DNA of 64,000 bases, taken from contig NZ_ML660054.1 in the NCBI RefSeq assembly GCF_007004665.1, positions 434,001 through 498,000 on the forward strand, given 5' to 3'. The stretch is from Denitrobaculum tricleocarpae (GTDB taxonomy: Bacteria; Pseudomonadota; Alphaproteobacteria; Kiloniellales; Kiloniellaceae). Below the pieces are notes generated by a model. That model saw nothing but the letters and a program-made list of their open reading frames with translations. It was not told the origin of the DNA and searched no databases. Shown piece after piece: positions 1 through 8,638 of the stretch. The position numbers and the translations under genes are program-made. How positions within the stretch are numbered: position 1 is the first letter of the stretch; each line of letters starts with the position of its first letter.

Positions 1-312
1 CCGCAACAGGACCATCCGGTCTGGATCCAAGAAGCACGCACCAAGCCTCTGGTCGAGCAAGGCGCCGTCATGCTGAATGCGCTCATTCCCGAGCAGTACC
101 GCAGCCAAGCGGAAGACTCCGCGCGCGATGCAGTGGACAAGGCGCAGGATCTTCAGGATGCCAACCAGACCTTCCAGGACATCGTTTCACCGCGCCCCAA
201 GGCGGAAGCCAGTGAGGGTGAACCCGAGTACAACCGTCTGATGCGCGAGCAGATGCGCCGCGCCATCGAGGCAGCCGGAGACCAAGAGCCAGTGCGGGAG
301 CAGGCCCAATGA
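1..312 (+). CDS. cvpA: CvpA family protein, C-terminal part (5' end outside window)
   Basis: The reading frame is open from base 1 and ends at 312, so only about the last 103 residues are present. The first residues include a WI..AxTxPL pattern typical of the region after the last membrane helix of CvpA proteins, followed by a charged, Glu/Arg-rich cytoplasmic tail. CvpA is an inner-membrane protein linked to colicin V production and commonly sits directly before purF. Here the stop codon overlaps the purF start in an ATGA tetranucleotide, so the two are translationally coupled. The family call rests on the tail and the gene order; the membrane domain is not visible. Confidence 0.75.
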   Translation, partial: PQQDHPVWIQEARTKPLVEQGAVMLNALIPEQYRSQAEDSARDAVDKAQDLQDANQTFQDIVSPRPKAEASEGEPEYNRLMREQMRRAIEAAGDQEPVREQAQ

Positions 313-1763
313 TCACGACAGATCCCTTCGACGACGACAAGCTGCGCGAGGAATGCGGTGTTTTCGGTATTTTCGGAAACAACGATGCTGCGGCCCTTGC
401 AGCCCTCGGTCTCCATGCCCTGCAGCACCGCGGCCAGGAAGCCGCCGGAATCGTCGCCTTCGACGGCGAACAATTCAACGCGCACCGGGATCTCGGGCAC
501 GTCGGCGATATCTTCTCCTCGGGCGATGTGATGACCAGGTTGGGCGGCGCCTCGGCGATTGGCCATGTCCGCTACTCGACAACTGGCGAGACAGCGCTGC
601 GAAATGTGCAGCCCCTCTTCGCCGATCTTCATTACGGTGGCTTCGCGCTGGCCCACAACGGCAACCTGACCAATGCCCGGCTCCTGCGGACGGATCTGGT
701 GCGCAGCGGCTCCCTCTTTCAGTCGACCATGGACACCGAAGTTATCATCCACCTGATCGCGACCTCCCGCGGCGTGACGCTGATCGACCGGATGATCGAG
801 GCGGTCCGCAAGATTGAGGGTGCCTATTCCCTGGTCGCCATCACCGACAACAGCGTAATCGCCGTGCGCGACCCGCTGGGCGTTCGTCCTCTGGTTCTCG
901 GCAAGCTCGGCGAGGCCTACGTCGTGGCGTCGGAGACCTGCGCTCTGGATATCATCGGTGCCGATTTCATCCGCGACGTGGAGGCCGGTGAGATGATCGT
1001 GCTCGACGCCGAAGGTTTACGCTCCATGCGGCCCTTCCCGCCTATGAAACAGCGTGCCTGCATCTTTGAGTTCATCTACTTTGCCCGACCCGACTCGGTG
1101 ATGGAAGGTCACAGCATCTACGAGGCGCGCAAACGCATCGGCGCCGAGCTGGCGATCGAGAACCCCATCGACGTCGACGTGGTCATTCCGGTTCCGGATT
1201 CCGGTGTCCCTGCCGCAATCGGTTATGCGGCCGCCGCAAACATCCCCTTCGAGCTCGGGATTATCCGAAACCACTATGTCGGGCGGACCTTTATCGAGCC
1301 GGGGCAGCAGATCCGGCATTTAGGCGTGCGCCTGAAACACAACGCCAATCGCGGCATGATCGAGGGCAAGCGGGTTGTTCTGGTGGATGACTCGATCGTG
1401 CGCGGTACAACCTCCATCAAGATTGTGGAGATGGTCCGCGCCGCCGGGGCGACCGAGGTCCATATGCTGATCGCCGCACCGCCGACGGCGCACTCCTGCT
1501 TCTACGGCATCGATACCCCGGAGAGCGGCGAGCTGCTCGCATCACGCATGAACGTTGAGGAAATGGCGACCCACATCGGTGTCGACAGCTTGGCCTTCAT
1601 CTCGATGGACGGTCTTTACCGGGCCATGCGCGAAGAGGGCCGCAACAACGCCTCGCCGCAGTTCTGCGATGCCTGTTTTACAGGTGACTATCCGACACAG
1701 TTGACGGACCACGAGGAGCCTGTGACCGTTCCGCAACTCTCGCTTCTGGCCGAACTCGGCTGA
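309..1763 (+). CDS. purF: Amidophosphoribosyltransferase
   Basis: First committed step of purine synthesis: PRPP plus glutamine gives phosphoribosylamine. The 484-aa protein has a 15-residue propeptide before Cys16 (CGVFGIFG), the N-terminal nucleophile of the Ntn glutaminase domain, which would be exposed by cleavage. The C-terminal phosphoribosyltransferase domain carries the PRPP loop VVLVDDSIVRGTT at about 356-368. Cysteines at 251, 397, 453 and 456 match the iron-sulfur ligand pattern of the Bacillus-type enzyme, so an oxygen-sensitive 4Fe-4S cluster is likely. It follows cvpA by an ATGA overlap and precedes a DUF2937 gene and an SDR gene on the same strand. Confidence 0.97.
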   Translation: MITTDPFDDDKLREECGVFGIFGNNDAAALAALGLHALQHRGQEAAGIVAFDGEQFNAHRDLGHVGDIFSSGDVMTRLGGASAIGHVRYSTTGETALRNVQPLFADLHYGGFALAHNGNLTNARLLRTDLVRSGSLFQSTMDTEVIIHLIATSRGVTLIDRMIEAVRKIEGAYSLVAITDNSVIAVRDPLGVRPLVLGKLGEAYVVASETCALDIIGADFIRDVEAGEMIVLDAEGLRSMRPFPPMKQRACIFEFIYFARPDSVMEGHSIYEARKRIGAELAIENPIDVDVVIPVPDSGVPAAIGYAAAANIPFELGIIRNHYVGRTFIEPGQQIRHLGVRLKHNANRGMIEGKRVVLVDDSIVRGTTSIKIVEMVRAAGATEVHMLIAAPPTAHSCFYGIDTPESGELLASRMNVEEMATHIGVDSLAFISMDGLYRAMREEGRNNASPQFCDACFTGDYPTQLTDHEEPVTVPQLSLLAELG

Positions 1764-1805
1764 CGCCTTGTCCCGGATCGAGCCGCAACCGCACGAAGGC
1801 AGAAA

Positions 1806-2309
1806 ATGCCGATGATCGCGCGGACACTCTATCTGGCTGCCGCGGCAGCAGGCGGCTCGGCGACCTCGCAGTTTCCCGAGTTCTTTCAGCAGTACCTGCA
1901 GCGCCTGGGCGGCCACGCCGACCAGGCCGCCATTCAGGCGGCACGGATCAGGGACGCCGCCGCCGCTGAGAAGCTCTCACTGCAGGCTTATCTCGACAGC
2001 TTTCTGAACAGCCAGATCTCGGCTCACCGCCGCCAGGGAGAAATCCTTCAGGTGGAACTGGGCGAAGCCGACCGCCTGCGCCAAAGTCTGGAGAGCCTGA
2101 CGCAATCCCCGGTCTGGCAGCGGCCATTCCTGATGGCCTCTCAGGCCGAGACCGATATACTGCAGGCTGCGGCGACGGCCTATCAGCCCGCCGTCCCGAT
2201 CACGCCGGAAGGTTTTATCTATGCCGGAATTGGCGCTCTTATGGCCATCATCCTGCTGAGAAGCCTCCGTTCGATCCCTTCTCTCTTTCGTCGAAAAGCA
2301 CCCCAATGA
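1806..2309 (+). CDS. DUF2937 family membrane protein
   Basis: A 167-aa protein with a hydrophobic N-terminus, a QFPEF..QY.QRLGG motif near residue 22, a helical middle rich in Ala, Gln and Glu, and a C-terminal membrane helix at about 140-155 followed by a basic tail. This arrangement is that of DUF2937, a family of unknown function seen mainly in alphaproteobacteria. It lies 42 bp after purF, and its stop overlaps the next gene's ATG (ATGA), so it belongs to the cvpA-purF transcription unit. No biochemical role can be assigned. The start is the first of two close ATG codons (1806 and 1812). Confidence 0.8.
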   Translation: MPMIARTLYLAAAAAGGSATSQFPEFFQQYLQRLGGHADQAAIQAARIRDAAAAEKLSLQAYLDSFLNSQISAHRRQGEILQVELGEADRLRQSLESLTQSPVWQRPFLMASQAETDILQAAATAYQPAVPITPEGFIYAGIGALMAIILLRSLRSIPSLFRRKAPQ

Positions 2310-3058
2310 ACGACAACACGACACAAACCGGCCCTGAAACCAAGAGCAGCGGACGCCTCGCCGGCCGTATCGCGGTCATTACCGGCGCGTCGCGCGGCAT
2401 CGGCGCCGCCGTGGCAAAGCGCTTTGGCGCGGAGGGCGCGCATCTTATCCTTGTCGCCAAGACCGTCGGCGGTCTTGAAGAGATCGACGATGAGATCCGT
2501 GCCGCCGGTGGCGCGCCTTCAACACTCGTACCCCTGGACCTGCGGAACTTCGACGCCATCGATCACATGGGCGCCTCTCTCTATGAACGCTTCGGCCGCC
2601 TCGATATTCTGGTGGGCAACGCGGGCCTGCTGGGTACGCTCTCGCCGGTCGGCCACATCGATCCGAAAGTCTGGAGCGAGACGCTGGACATCAATCTGAC
2701 GGCCAACTATCGCCTGCTGCGCAGCTTCGATCCCCTGCTCAAGCTCTCGGACGCGGGACGCGCCATCTTCGTGACCTCCGGTGCGGCAACGAAAGCCAGC
2801 GCCTACTGGGCGATCTACAGTGCCTCGAAGGCGGCGCTCGACGTTCTGGTCAAAACCTACGCGGCGGAAAATCAGAAGACCAACATCTGCGCGAATCTTC
2901 TCTCTCCCGGTCCGATCCGCACCACCATGCGGGCCAAGGCTTTTCCGGGCGAAGATCCCAACACGCTGCGCGCGCCCGAAGAGATCACCGATCTTTTCGT
3001 CGAGCTTGCGTCCGCCGACTGTCAGCGCAACGGCGAGATCGTCCGGGTGCCGCAGTAA
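2306..3058 (+). CDS. Short-chain dehydrogenase/reductase (SDR)
   Basis: A 250-aa classical SDR with a Rossmann fold. The cofactor motif TGASRGIG lies at about 27-34, the NAG motif (GNAG) near residue 107, a serine in VTSGAA at about 153, and the catalytic YSASK near 170. The substrate is unknown. The gene overlaps the DUF2937 stop codon by four bases and is the last gene of the cvpA-purF unit; an SDR after purF is a recurring alphaproteobacterial arrangement. It converges with the sigma-factor gene on the other strand, leaving only two bases between their stop codons, with no room for a terminator. Confidence 0.9.
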   Translation: MNDNTTQTGPETKSSGRLAGRIAVITGASRGIGAAVAKRFGAEGAHLILVAKTVGGLEEIDDEIRAAGGAPSTLVPLDLRNFDAIDHMGASLYERFGRLDILVGNAGLLGTLSPVGHIDPKVWSETLDINLTANYRLLRSFDPLLKLSDAGRAIFVTSGAATKASAYWAIYSASKAALDVLVKTYAAENQKTNICANLLSPGPIRTTMRAKAFPGEDPNTLRAPEEITDLFVELASADCQRNGEIVRVPQ

Positions 3059-3060
3059 CA

Positions 3061-3657
3061 CTACTCCCTCGCGCAACAGGGACCGCGTTGCTGGTAGCTT
3101 ATGATGTTTCCGTACCGGTCCAGCTCTAGAGCGCAGCAGCGCAGCAAGGCATCTTTCAGTTTACGATGCCCTCTCCGGACTCGCGATTTTATGGCAGAGA
3201 GCGATAATCCGAGCCGGCACGCCGCTTTAGCCTGCGTCATCCCATCGATATCCGTGAGGAGAAGGGTCTCGGCATAGCGTTTCGGCAGGCTTCGGATTAA
3301 GGGCGTCATGCAGGCCGCAAATTCAGCTGTCAGATCACGATCGCCTTCCACCGCACCCTTTTGCGCGCTCTTCGATGTCAGGACGCCGCCATAGTCGGCT
3401 GACGATCGGCGGGCCTGCTCAAGTGAGCGTTGCCGGTAGTAATCGCTGATACTGTTGGCCGCAACGCGGATCATCCAGGCGGAAGGATTGCGCGCGGCTT
3501 CCAGTGTCTCTCGCGATCTGACGAGCTTGAGCAAAACCTGGCCAACAAGATCGTCGACATCGCCCCGCTGAACCCGCTTGCCGATATAGGTGCGCAGGCG
3601 TGTCTGAAAACGCCGCCAGCTCGCCTCGTCCAGTTCCTTCTTATGTCGCGCTTGCAT
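3061..3657 (-). CDS. ECF-type RNA polymerase sigma factor, SigZ-like
   Basis: A 198-aa protein with sigma region 2 at about 15-80 (DVDDLVGQVLLK, then WMIRVAANSISDYYR) and a region 4 helix-turn-helix at about 120-170 (LPKRYAETLLLTDIDGMTQ, then SAIKSRVRRGH). After region 4 comes a tail of about 25 residues with two cysteine pairs, C174-C175 and C194-C195, as in SigZ-like factors. No anti-sigma factor gene is adjacent. It is transcribed 35 bp behind an ArsI/CadI-like gene whose product also has cysteine pairs. Thiol- or metal-dependent control of the sigma factor is my inference; the sequence shows only the cysteines and the pairing. Confidence 0.88.
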   Translation of the reverse strand: MQARHKKELDEASWRRFQTRLRTYIGKRVQRGDVDDLVGQVLLKLVRSRETLEAARNPSAWMIRVAANSISDYYRQRSLEQARRSSADYGGVLTSKSAQKGAVEGDRDLTAEFAACMTPLIRSLPKRYAETLLLTDIDGMTQAKAACRLGLSLSAIKSRVRRGHRKLKDALLRCCALELDRYGNIISYQQRGPCCARE

Positions 3658-3692
3658 TTAAGATCCTGCTTCGGTTCATGACCCGGACCAGA

Positions 3693-4118
3693 TTAACAGC
3701 TTTCAGTTGCCGCACCTGTGCAACATCTGCCAATGGGTGTCTGTCGCGCCACTTCCGGCGTATCGTCGGTGATACGGTACCACTCCCAGCGCAATCCTTG
3801 AAGGTCCCGGCTCCAGACTTTGTCCTGCTCGGCGTGGCAACAGGTCCGCCCCTGCTCCAGACTTTCAAGCAACCCGGATTGCTCAAGCCGGGATGCGACA
3901 CACTGTAAGGTATCCGCATCCTGGACCTCCACGCCCAGATGGTTCAGGAGTTCCGGCGCCCCGGGATTCTCAAAGAGGACAAGCTTCAGGGGCGGCTGGG
4001 ATATGGCAAAGTTTGCGTAGCCCGGCCTGCGCTTATGCGGCGGACTGTCGAAAAGCCTGCTGTAGTAATCAACCGCTTCATCAATATCACGGACGTTCAG
4101 GGCCAACTGAAGGCGCAT
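3693..4118 (-). CDS. ArsI/CadI-family VOC protein (heavy-metal or organoarsenical related)
   Basis: A 141-aa vicinal-oxygen-chelate protein. The block RTCCHAEQDKVW followed by QGLRWEWY matches the ArsI/CadI signature. ArsI enzymes cleave the C-As bond of trivalent organoarsenicals, using a vicinal Cys pair for arsenic and a His-His-Glu iron site. Visible here are C93-C94, His60 (LNHLGVEV) and Glu112. The position of the first metal ligand in the N-terminal strand is Gln4 (LQLALNV), so one usual histidine is absent. The C-terminus has another Cys cluster (C132, C133, C141), common in the family. It is the first gene of a unit with the SigZ-like sigma factor. Activity on arsenic is not established because of the missing His. 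Confidence 0.8.
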   Translation of the reverse strand: MRLQLALNVRDIDEAVDYYSRLFDSPPHKRRPGYANFAISQPPLKLVLFENPGAPELLNHLGVEVQDADTLQCVASRLEQSGLLESLEQGRTCCHAEQDKVWSRDLQGLRWEWYRITDDTPEVARQTPIGRCCTGAATESC

Positions 4119-4215
4119 AGCCTTTATCCTTATGAAAGTTGTTACACCTCATAAGACGCTGGCACATGGAAAAGGATGCAAAAGAATTGCCCTTAGGTGT
4201 TTCCGGACCCTTCGG

Positions 4216-5616
4216 TCAGCGCCCATCCTTGGCGTAAGGATTATCACCCTTTTTGAAGTTCAGGCGGATTGGCGTGCCATAGAGATCGAAATCCGCCCGC
4301 AGGGTGTTTTCCAGATAGCGGCCATAGGACAGCGGCAGGTCATCCGCCTTGGTGCAGAAAATCGCGAAGGTCGGAGGACGGGTCTTGGCCTGAGTCATGT
4401 ATTTGAGACGGATGCGGCGTCCCCCGGGCGCGGGCGGCGGATGGGCCGAGGTCACGGCTTCGAGCCAGCGGTTCAGCGCCGAGGTCGACACGCGCTTGTT
4501 CCAGACCTTGTAAGCATCCAGGACCCGGTCGAGCATGTTGTTCAGATTCTGGCCGCGCAGCGCCGAGATGGTGGCGACGGGGACACCGGTGAGCTGGGGC
4601 AATGAACGCTCGAGACGATCGCGCAGATCCTGGATGACCTCGTCGCGATTGCGGCAGGCATCCCACTTATTGACTGCGATCACCAGCGCCCGCCCCTCTT
4701 CCTCAACCAATCGGGCGATGGTCAGATCCTGTTTTTCCAGCGCCGCTTCGGCGTCGAGTACCAGGACCACCACCTGCGCGAACTTGACGGCACGCAGGCT
4801 GTCAGCGACCGAGAGCTTCTCCACCTTGCTCTGCACTCTGGCGCGCTTGCGAATGCCGGCGGTGTCGAAAAGCTTGATCGCGCGGTCTTTGTAGGTCCAT
4901 TCGACCCCGATGGAGTCTCGCGTGATCCCCGCCTCCGGACCGGTCAGAAGCCGGTCTTCGCCAATCAGCCGGTTGATCAGGGTCGATTTGCCGACATTGG
5001 GGCGGCCGACGATAGCAAGTTGAAGCGGGCGGTTATCAATCTCCTCCTCATCGGTCTCTTCGCCATCGGTTGCGGCATCCTCCGCAAGCATGCCCTGGAC
5101 CGCGGCTCTTTCCTCCTGCTGGCGCTTCATTTGCTCGTCGACGAAATCGTAGAGATCAGTCATGCCGAGCCCATGCTCCGCGGAGATGGGAACCGGCTCT
5201 CCCAGGCCGAGACGGTAGGCATCCATGAACCCGCTGTCGCCCTGGCGTCCCTCGCACTTATTGGCCAGGACGAAAACCGGCGTCGGAGACTTCCGCAGCC
5301 ACTGGGCAAAGTGTTCGTCCAACGGCGTGATCCCTGCGCGCGAATCGACAACAAGAAAAGCGAGATCAGCCTCGTCGACCGCCTGCTCGGTTTGCACGCG
5401 CATGCGCGCTTCCAGACTGTTGTCGAAAGCTTCTTCCAGGCCCGCGGTATCAATCACCGTAAAGGTCAAGTCATAGAGCTTCGCTGTGCCCTCGCGGCGG
5501 TCGCGCGTTACGCCCGGCTGATCATCGACCAGGGCAAGACGTTTGCCGACCAGCCGATTGAACAGCGTCGATTTGCCGACATTCGGCCGGCCGATGATGG
5601 CTACCTTGAAATCCAT
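4216..5616 (-). CDS. der: Ribosome biogenesis GTPase Der (EngA)
   Basis: A 466-aa tandem-GTPase protein needed for 50S subunit maturation. Two G1 loops of sequence GRPNVGKS are visible, at residues 9-16 and 204-211, each followed by a PGVTRD or AGITRDS switch region and a DTAG(L/I) G3 motif. The two domains are joined by an acidic linker at about 178-195, and a KH-like C-terminal domain fills the last 110 residues. Length is normal. It is the last gene of the YfgM-like, bamB, der order, the same neighbourhood as in enterobacteria (yfgM-bamB-der). Confidence 0.97.
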   Translation of the reverse strand: MDFKVAIIGRPNVGKSTLFNRLVGKRLALVDDQPGVTRDRREGTAKLYDLTFTVIDTAGLEEAFDNSLEARMRVQTEQAVDEADLAFLVVDSRAGITPLDEHFAQWLRKSPTPVFVLANKCEGRQGDSGFMDAYRLGLGEPVPISAEHGLGMTDLYDFVDEQMKRQQEERAAVQGMLAEDAATDGEETDEEEIDNRPLQLAIVGRPNVGKSTLINRLIGEDRLLTGPEAGITRDSIGVEWTYKDRAIKLFDTAGIRKRARVQSKVEKLSVADSLRAVKFAQVVVLVLDAEAALEKQDLTIARLVEEEGRALVIAVNKWDACRNRDEVIQDLRDRLERSLPQLTGVPVATISALRGQNLNNMLDRVLDAYKVWNKRVSTSALNRWLEAVTSAHPPPAPGGRRIRLKYMTQAKTRPPTFAIFCTKADDLPLSYGRYLENTLRADFDLYGTPIRLNFKKGDNPYAKDGR

Positions 5617-5668
5617 TTTCTTACTTACTTGCCTTCAGCCTCCAGGAGGCAAAGGGCCTGAAAAGACG

Positions 5669-7000
5669 TCAGCGCAGTACAACGAGTTCCGCACTGTCCG
5701 TCACAAAATAAAGGCTATTGCCTGCAACAACCGGGGGCAACGCAGCTCCGTCGGGCAGTTCGATGAAGCCCAGAACCTCGCCGGTGTAGGGCGAGATCGA
5801 AATGGCTTCGCCGTGGGAGCCGGCAACAATCAGCCGGTCGCTTGCCAGAACCGGACCGGCCCACTGAATCAGGTCTTCCTGATCTTCGACGTCCTCGAAG
5901 CGCTGCAGGGGCCGGACCCAGCGCAAACGGCCGTCGCGCCTGCGCACGGCCACCAGTTGCGCGTCATTGGTCAGGACAAAGACATAGTCGCCCGCGACCC
6001 ACGGGGTCTGTACGCCTCCGAGATCTATATCCCAGGCACGCGCACCGCGCTCCAGATCGAGTGCGATCATCCGTCCTGAGTGGCTGATCGCCATGACCAC
6101 CCCCCGATCGATCACCGGTTGCCCCCGAATATGTGCCAGGTCTGCAAGCGGATCGATACGATTGACCGAGGAGAGACTGTCACTCCAGAGCATGCGCCCA
6201 TCAGTCACCGACAATCCGATGATTTCACCGGACGAAAAGGGCACCACAACAGTCCCACCGGCAACCGCCGGGCTGGCCGCGCCCAGCAGAGATGCATCCT
6301 CCTGAATTCCAATATGGCTCCAGAGCCGCCGCCCGTCATCCGCGGCAAGCGCCAGCATCTGGTTGTCCAGGGTGACTAGAAAAACCCGACCGCCATTAAC
6401 GGTTGGCGCCGCGCGCATGGGCCCCGGCATGTCCTTTTGCCAGATGATCGCGCCCGAGCGTGCATCGAGCGCAAAAACACGGGCAAAACCAGTCGTGACG
6501 TAGATCCGGCCATCAGCGTAGGCGATTCCGCCACCGAAGTAGCCATCATCATGGTCATCGGGATCCAGATCGACCCGCCAATACTGCTTGCCGCTTATCG
6601 TATCATAGGCCGATACATCAGTGAGCGCGTCCATCGTAAAGACCACATTCTCCACCACGATCGGCTGGGCGAGCAGAGCCTGCGAGTCATCGGACCCCTC
6701 ACCGATGTCAGCGCTCCAGGCCTCGCTCAAATCGTCGTTGATCGAGAGATGGTACATCGCGTGGGGCGGGTTCCCGCCCGCATGGGTCCAGAACTGGTTT
6801 TCGAAGGGCTTGGGCAGAATGATCTGCTGATCGGCAATTTCGGGGTCGGGAGTCAGGCCCTTGTCGAGTGCCAGGATTGCAATGCGTTCCCCCGGCAAGC
6901 GAGGTTCTTCGGCGGAATCGAACCAGTCGGTAACGCCACAGGCGCCGAGTCCTAGGCCCAAACCGCAAAAGGCGGCCAGAGTCAAAAATCGCTGTAACAT
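5669..7000 (-). CDS. bamB: Outer membrane assembly lipoprotein BamB
   Basis: A 443-aa PQQ-type beta-propeller lipoprotein of the BAM complex, which inserts beta-barrel proteins into the outer membrane. The signal peptide ends in a lipobox, LGAC, with lipidated Cys21. Repeated propeller blades follow, each with a Gly-rich strand and a Trp-docking pattern (for example GRIYVTTGFARVFALDARSG, then GRLRW and GEVLGFIELP). It begins 5 bp after the stop of the YfgM-like gene and precedes der by 52 bp. The gene order and lipobox support bamB rather than a periplasmic PQQ dehydrogenase. Confidence 0.94.
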   Translation of the reverse strand: MLQRFLTLAAFCGLGLGLGACGVTDWFDSAEEPRLPGERIAILALDKGLTPDPEIADQQIILPKPFENQFWTHAGGNPPHAMYHLSINDDLSEAWSADIGEGSDDSQALLAQPIVVENVVFTMDALTDVSAYDTISGKQYWRVDLDPDDHDDGYFGGGIAYADGRIYVTTGFARVFALDARSGAIIWQKDMPGPMRAAPTVNGGRVFLVTLDNQMLALAADDGRRLWSHIGIQEDASLLGAASPAVAGGTVVVPFSSGEIIGLSVTDGRMLWSDSLSSVNRIDPLADLAHIRGQPVIDRGVVMAISHSGRMIALDLERGARAWDIDLGGVQTPWVAGDYVFVLTNDAQLVAVRRRDGRLRWVRPLQRFEDVEDQEDLIQWAGPVLASDRLIVAGSHGEAISISPYTGEVLGFIELPDGAALPPVVAGNSLYFVTDSAELVVLR

Positions 7001-7005
7001 GGAAA

Positions 7006-7650
7006 TCAGTCCTTCAGGGCCTCGATCATCTGTGTCGCGCGCGCCCGGATGCCCGCCGGCGCCGTAAGATCATCGGCCAGCTCCGTGAAGAGATCCCGCG
7101 CCGTCTGCTTGTCGTTCTCGCGCAGCGCCAGTGTTGCCAGGAGCTCGGTCGCCGTGGGTCGGAAAGCGCTCCCGGTAACCGCCAGAGGCTCGAGACGCGC
7201 CTTCAAGCTCGCCACGTCGCCATCATCGACTTGATGCATAACGGCCAGAAGCGTCGCAACGGAACCAAAAGCCTGGTCATTCCCTTGCTCCGCAGCGATC
7301 CGGTCCCAGATGGCGACGGCCTCATCGGTTCTGTCGGCGTCAGCAAGCAGACGGGCCTCTTCAAATGACGCCAGCATACCGTAGGTGTCGCCATTGGATG
7401 CAATTTCCGAGAGGTTGGATAGTGCTTCGGCCTCGCTCGAGGGTTCCGCCGCCAGCGCCAGCGCCTCGGCATAGGCATCGGAGCGTTCGCTGCGCTGATT
7501 CAGATCGTACGCTGTCCAGGCCTGATATCCCGCGGTTCCGGCGACAAGCAAAACGGCAACAGCAATGACATAGCGGCCATAGCGCTTCCACCAGGCTGTC
7601 GCCTTGTCCTTCTTAAGATCGTCATCTACTTCCTGGAATATATCGGCCAC
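7006..7650 (-). CDS. YfgM-like TPR membrane protein (ancillary SecYEG/BAM-associated)
   Basis: A 214-aa protein that begins MADIFQEVDDDLKKDK, then WWKRYGRY, followed by a single membrane helix at about 27-45 and a periplasmic helical repeat region with TPR-like spacing of Ala, Leu and Tyr. This is the layout of YfgM/UPF0070-type proteins, which in E. coli associate with SecYEG and periplasmic chaperones. It is the first gene of the bamB-der unit, 5 bp before bamB, which supports a role in envelope protein traffic. The E. coli function is transferred from the family. Confidence 0.82.
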   Translation of the reverse strand: MADIFQEVDDDLKKDKATAWWKRYGRYVIAVAVLLVAGTAGYQAWTAYDLNQRSERSDAYAEALALAAEPSSEAEALSNLSEIASNGDTYGMLASFEEARLLADADRTDEAVAIWDRIAAEQGNDQAFGSVATLLAVMHQVDDGDVASLKARLEPLAVTGSAFRPTATELLATLALRENDKQTARDLFTELADDLTAPAGIRARATQMIEALKD

Positions 7651-8149
7651 GCGTTTTCCTCTTACTACCTACTTTTTGGCACAGATCTGCCGTTCTTAGC
7701 CCTGCCGCATTGAAGCGGCGCTAACATAACTCGCCAACACCCCGTTGATAAGGTTTTTCCCACGCCCCGGCGACATGGGATCAAACCGGAAGCGCACTGC
7801 GGCAAAAAGCGGATTTTTTCTCGGATATCCGCCACTTTCAGAACCATCTGATCTCAGTTTCGCCCGGCAGTGACACGAATTTCGCCCGGATTGCAATGGA
7901 AATAGGGTTTTGAGACCAAAAACACAAAGCAAACCAGCACTCTAGAGACGAATCTTTTTTCAAAAACTGAGTGAAAAGGCAAAATCCGACGTCGCCTCGA
8001 CCGCGGTCTGGCGCGAAAGCGGCGGATACAGCCACACCGCCACCTCTAAGTCTTTATTAACCGGCAGCCATCAGACTGATGGACGCGGAATTGCCGCTGC
8101 GCAGGCCTTTGAAGGTCAAAAAGGTATTTTGGCAGGAGTGACGAAGACC
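7651..8149. other. Non-coding stretch upstream of the YfgM-like and lipoprotein genes
   Basis: About 500 bp between divergent genes. I see no credible gene here: reading frames are short and lack recognisable protein patterns. It should hold the promoters of the bamB operon (minus strand) and of the small lipoprotein gene (plus strand). The one clear structure is a 15-base palindrome listed separately at 8068-8082. Confidence 0.5.
8068..8082. promoter_or_regulatory. 15-base palindrome upstream of the small lipoprotein gene
   Basis: CCATCAG-A-CTGATGG is a perfect inverted repeat with 7-base arms around one central base, about 68 bases before the lipoprotein ATG. Its size and position suit an operator. 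No regulator can be named. Chance occurrence is possible because only one copy was seen. Confidence 0.3.
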
Positions 8150-8473
8150 ATGTTGCGAATGAGCGTACTGGGCGCATGCCTTCTCGGTTTAACGGCTTGT
8201 GACCCCTCCACTCAGGCCATGATGACCGGTGCGAGCCTGGTAAGCCTTGCGCACACCAAGAAAACCCTCGGCGATCATTTCAATACCTGGGCCTTCGATA
8301 AGGACTGTTCGACCCTGCAGTACGTGAATGGCGAGGAATACTGCATTGAGTTCGAGGACGAAGAAGCCAAGATGCCGCCGGAAAAGGTTTTACACTGCTA
8401 CCGAACCCTTGGCGGCGTCTCCTGTTACCGGGAACCGGATAAATCCGCCAGCGCTCAAACCAGAGTTTACTGA
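8150..8473 (+). CDS. Small putative lipoprotein, function unknown
   Basis: The chosen start is the ATG at 8150, because an AGGAG lies 11 bases upstream and the protein then begins with a short lipoprotein signal (MLRMSVLGACLLGLTAC) with lipobox LTAC and lipidated Cys17. Earlier GTG and TTG codons in frame would overlap the ribosome binding site. The mature part of about 90 residues has four more cysteines (CSTLQYVNGEEYC and CYRTLGGVSCYRE), which could form two disulfides in the periplasm. I do not recognise the family. It is followed, same strand, by a DUF2794 gene with about 165 bp between them. Confidence 0.72.
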   Translation: MLRMSVLGACLLGLTACDPSTQAMMTGASLVSLAHTKKTLGDHFNTWAFDKDCSTLQYVNGEEYCIEFEDEEAKMPPEKVLHCYRTLGGVSCYREPDKSASAQTRVY

Positions 8474-8638
8474 AGCACGAGGACCAGCACGCCCTCACTG
8501 CGCCAGACGCGAAACACTTAAAATTTGTGTAAATCGTAGGGTTTTGGCCGTTTTCAATGCCTAAATTCCATGCAGCGACTGGACGTCACGTCTATTTTCA
8601 GAGAAACTTACACTAATCTTTGGGAGGCAAAGGCTTGT

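Noticed and set aside
4140-4146. TGTAACA on the minus strand upstream of the ArsI/CadI-like gene, similar to some ECF -35 elements
   Set aside because: It is only 22 bases from the start codon, so the matching -10 and start site would fall at or inside the gene. No good -10 was found.
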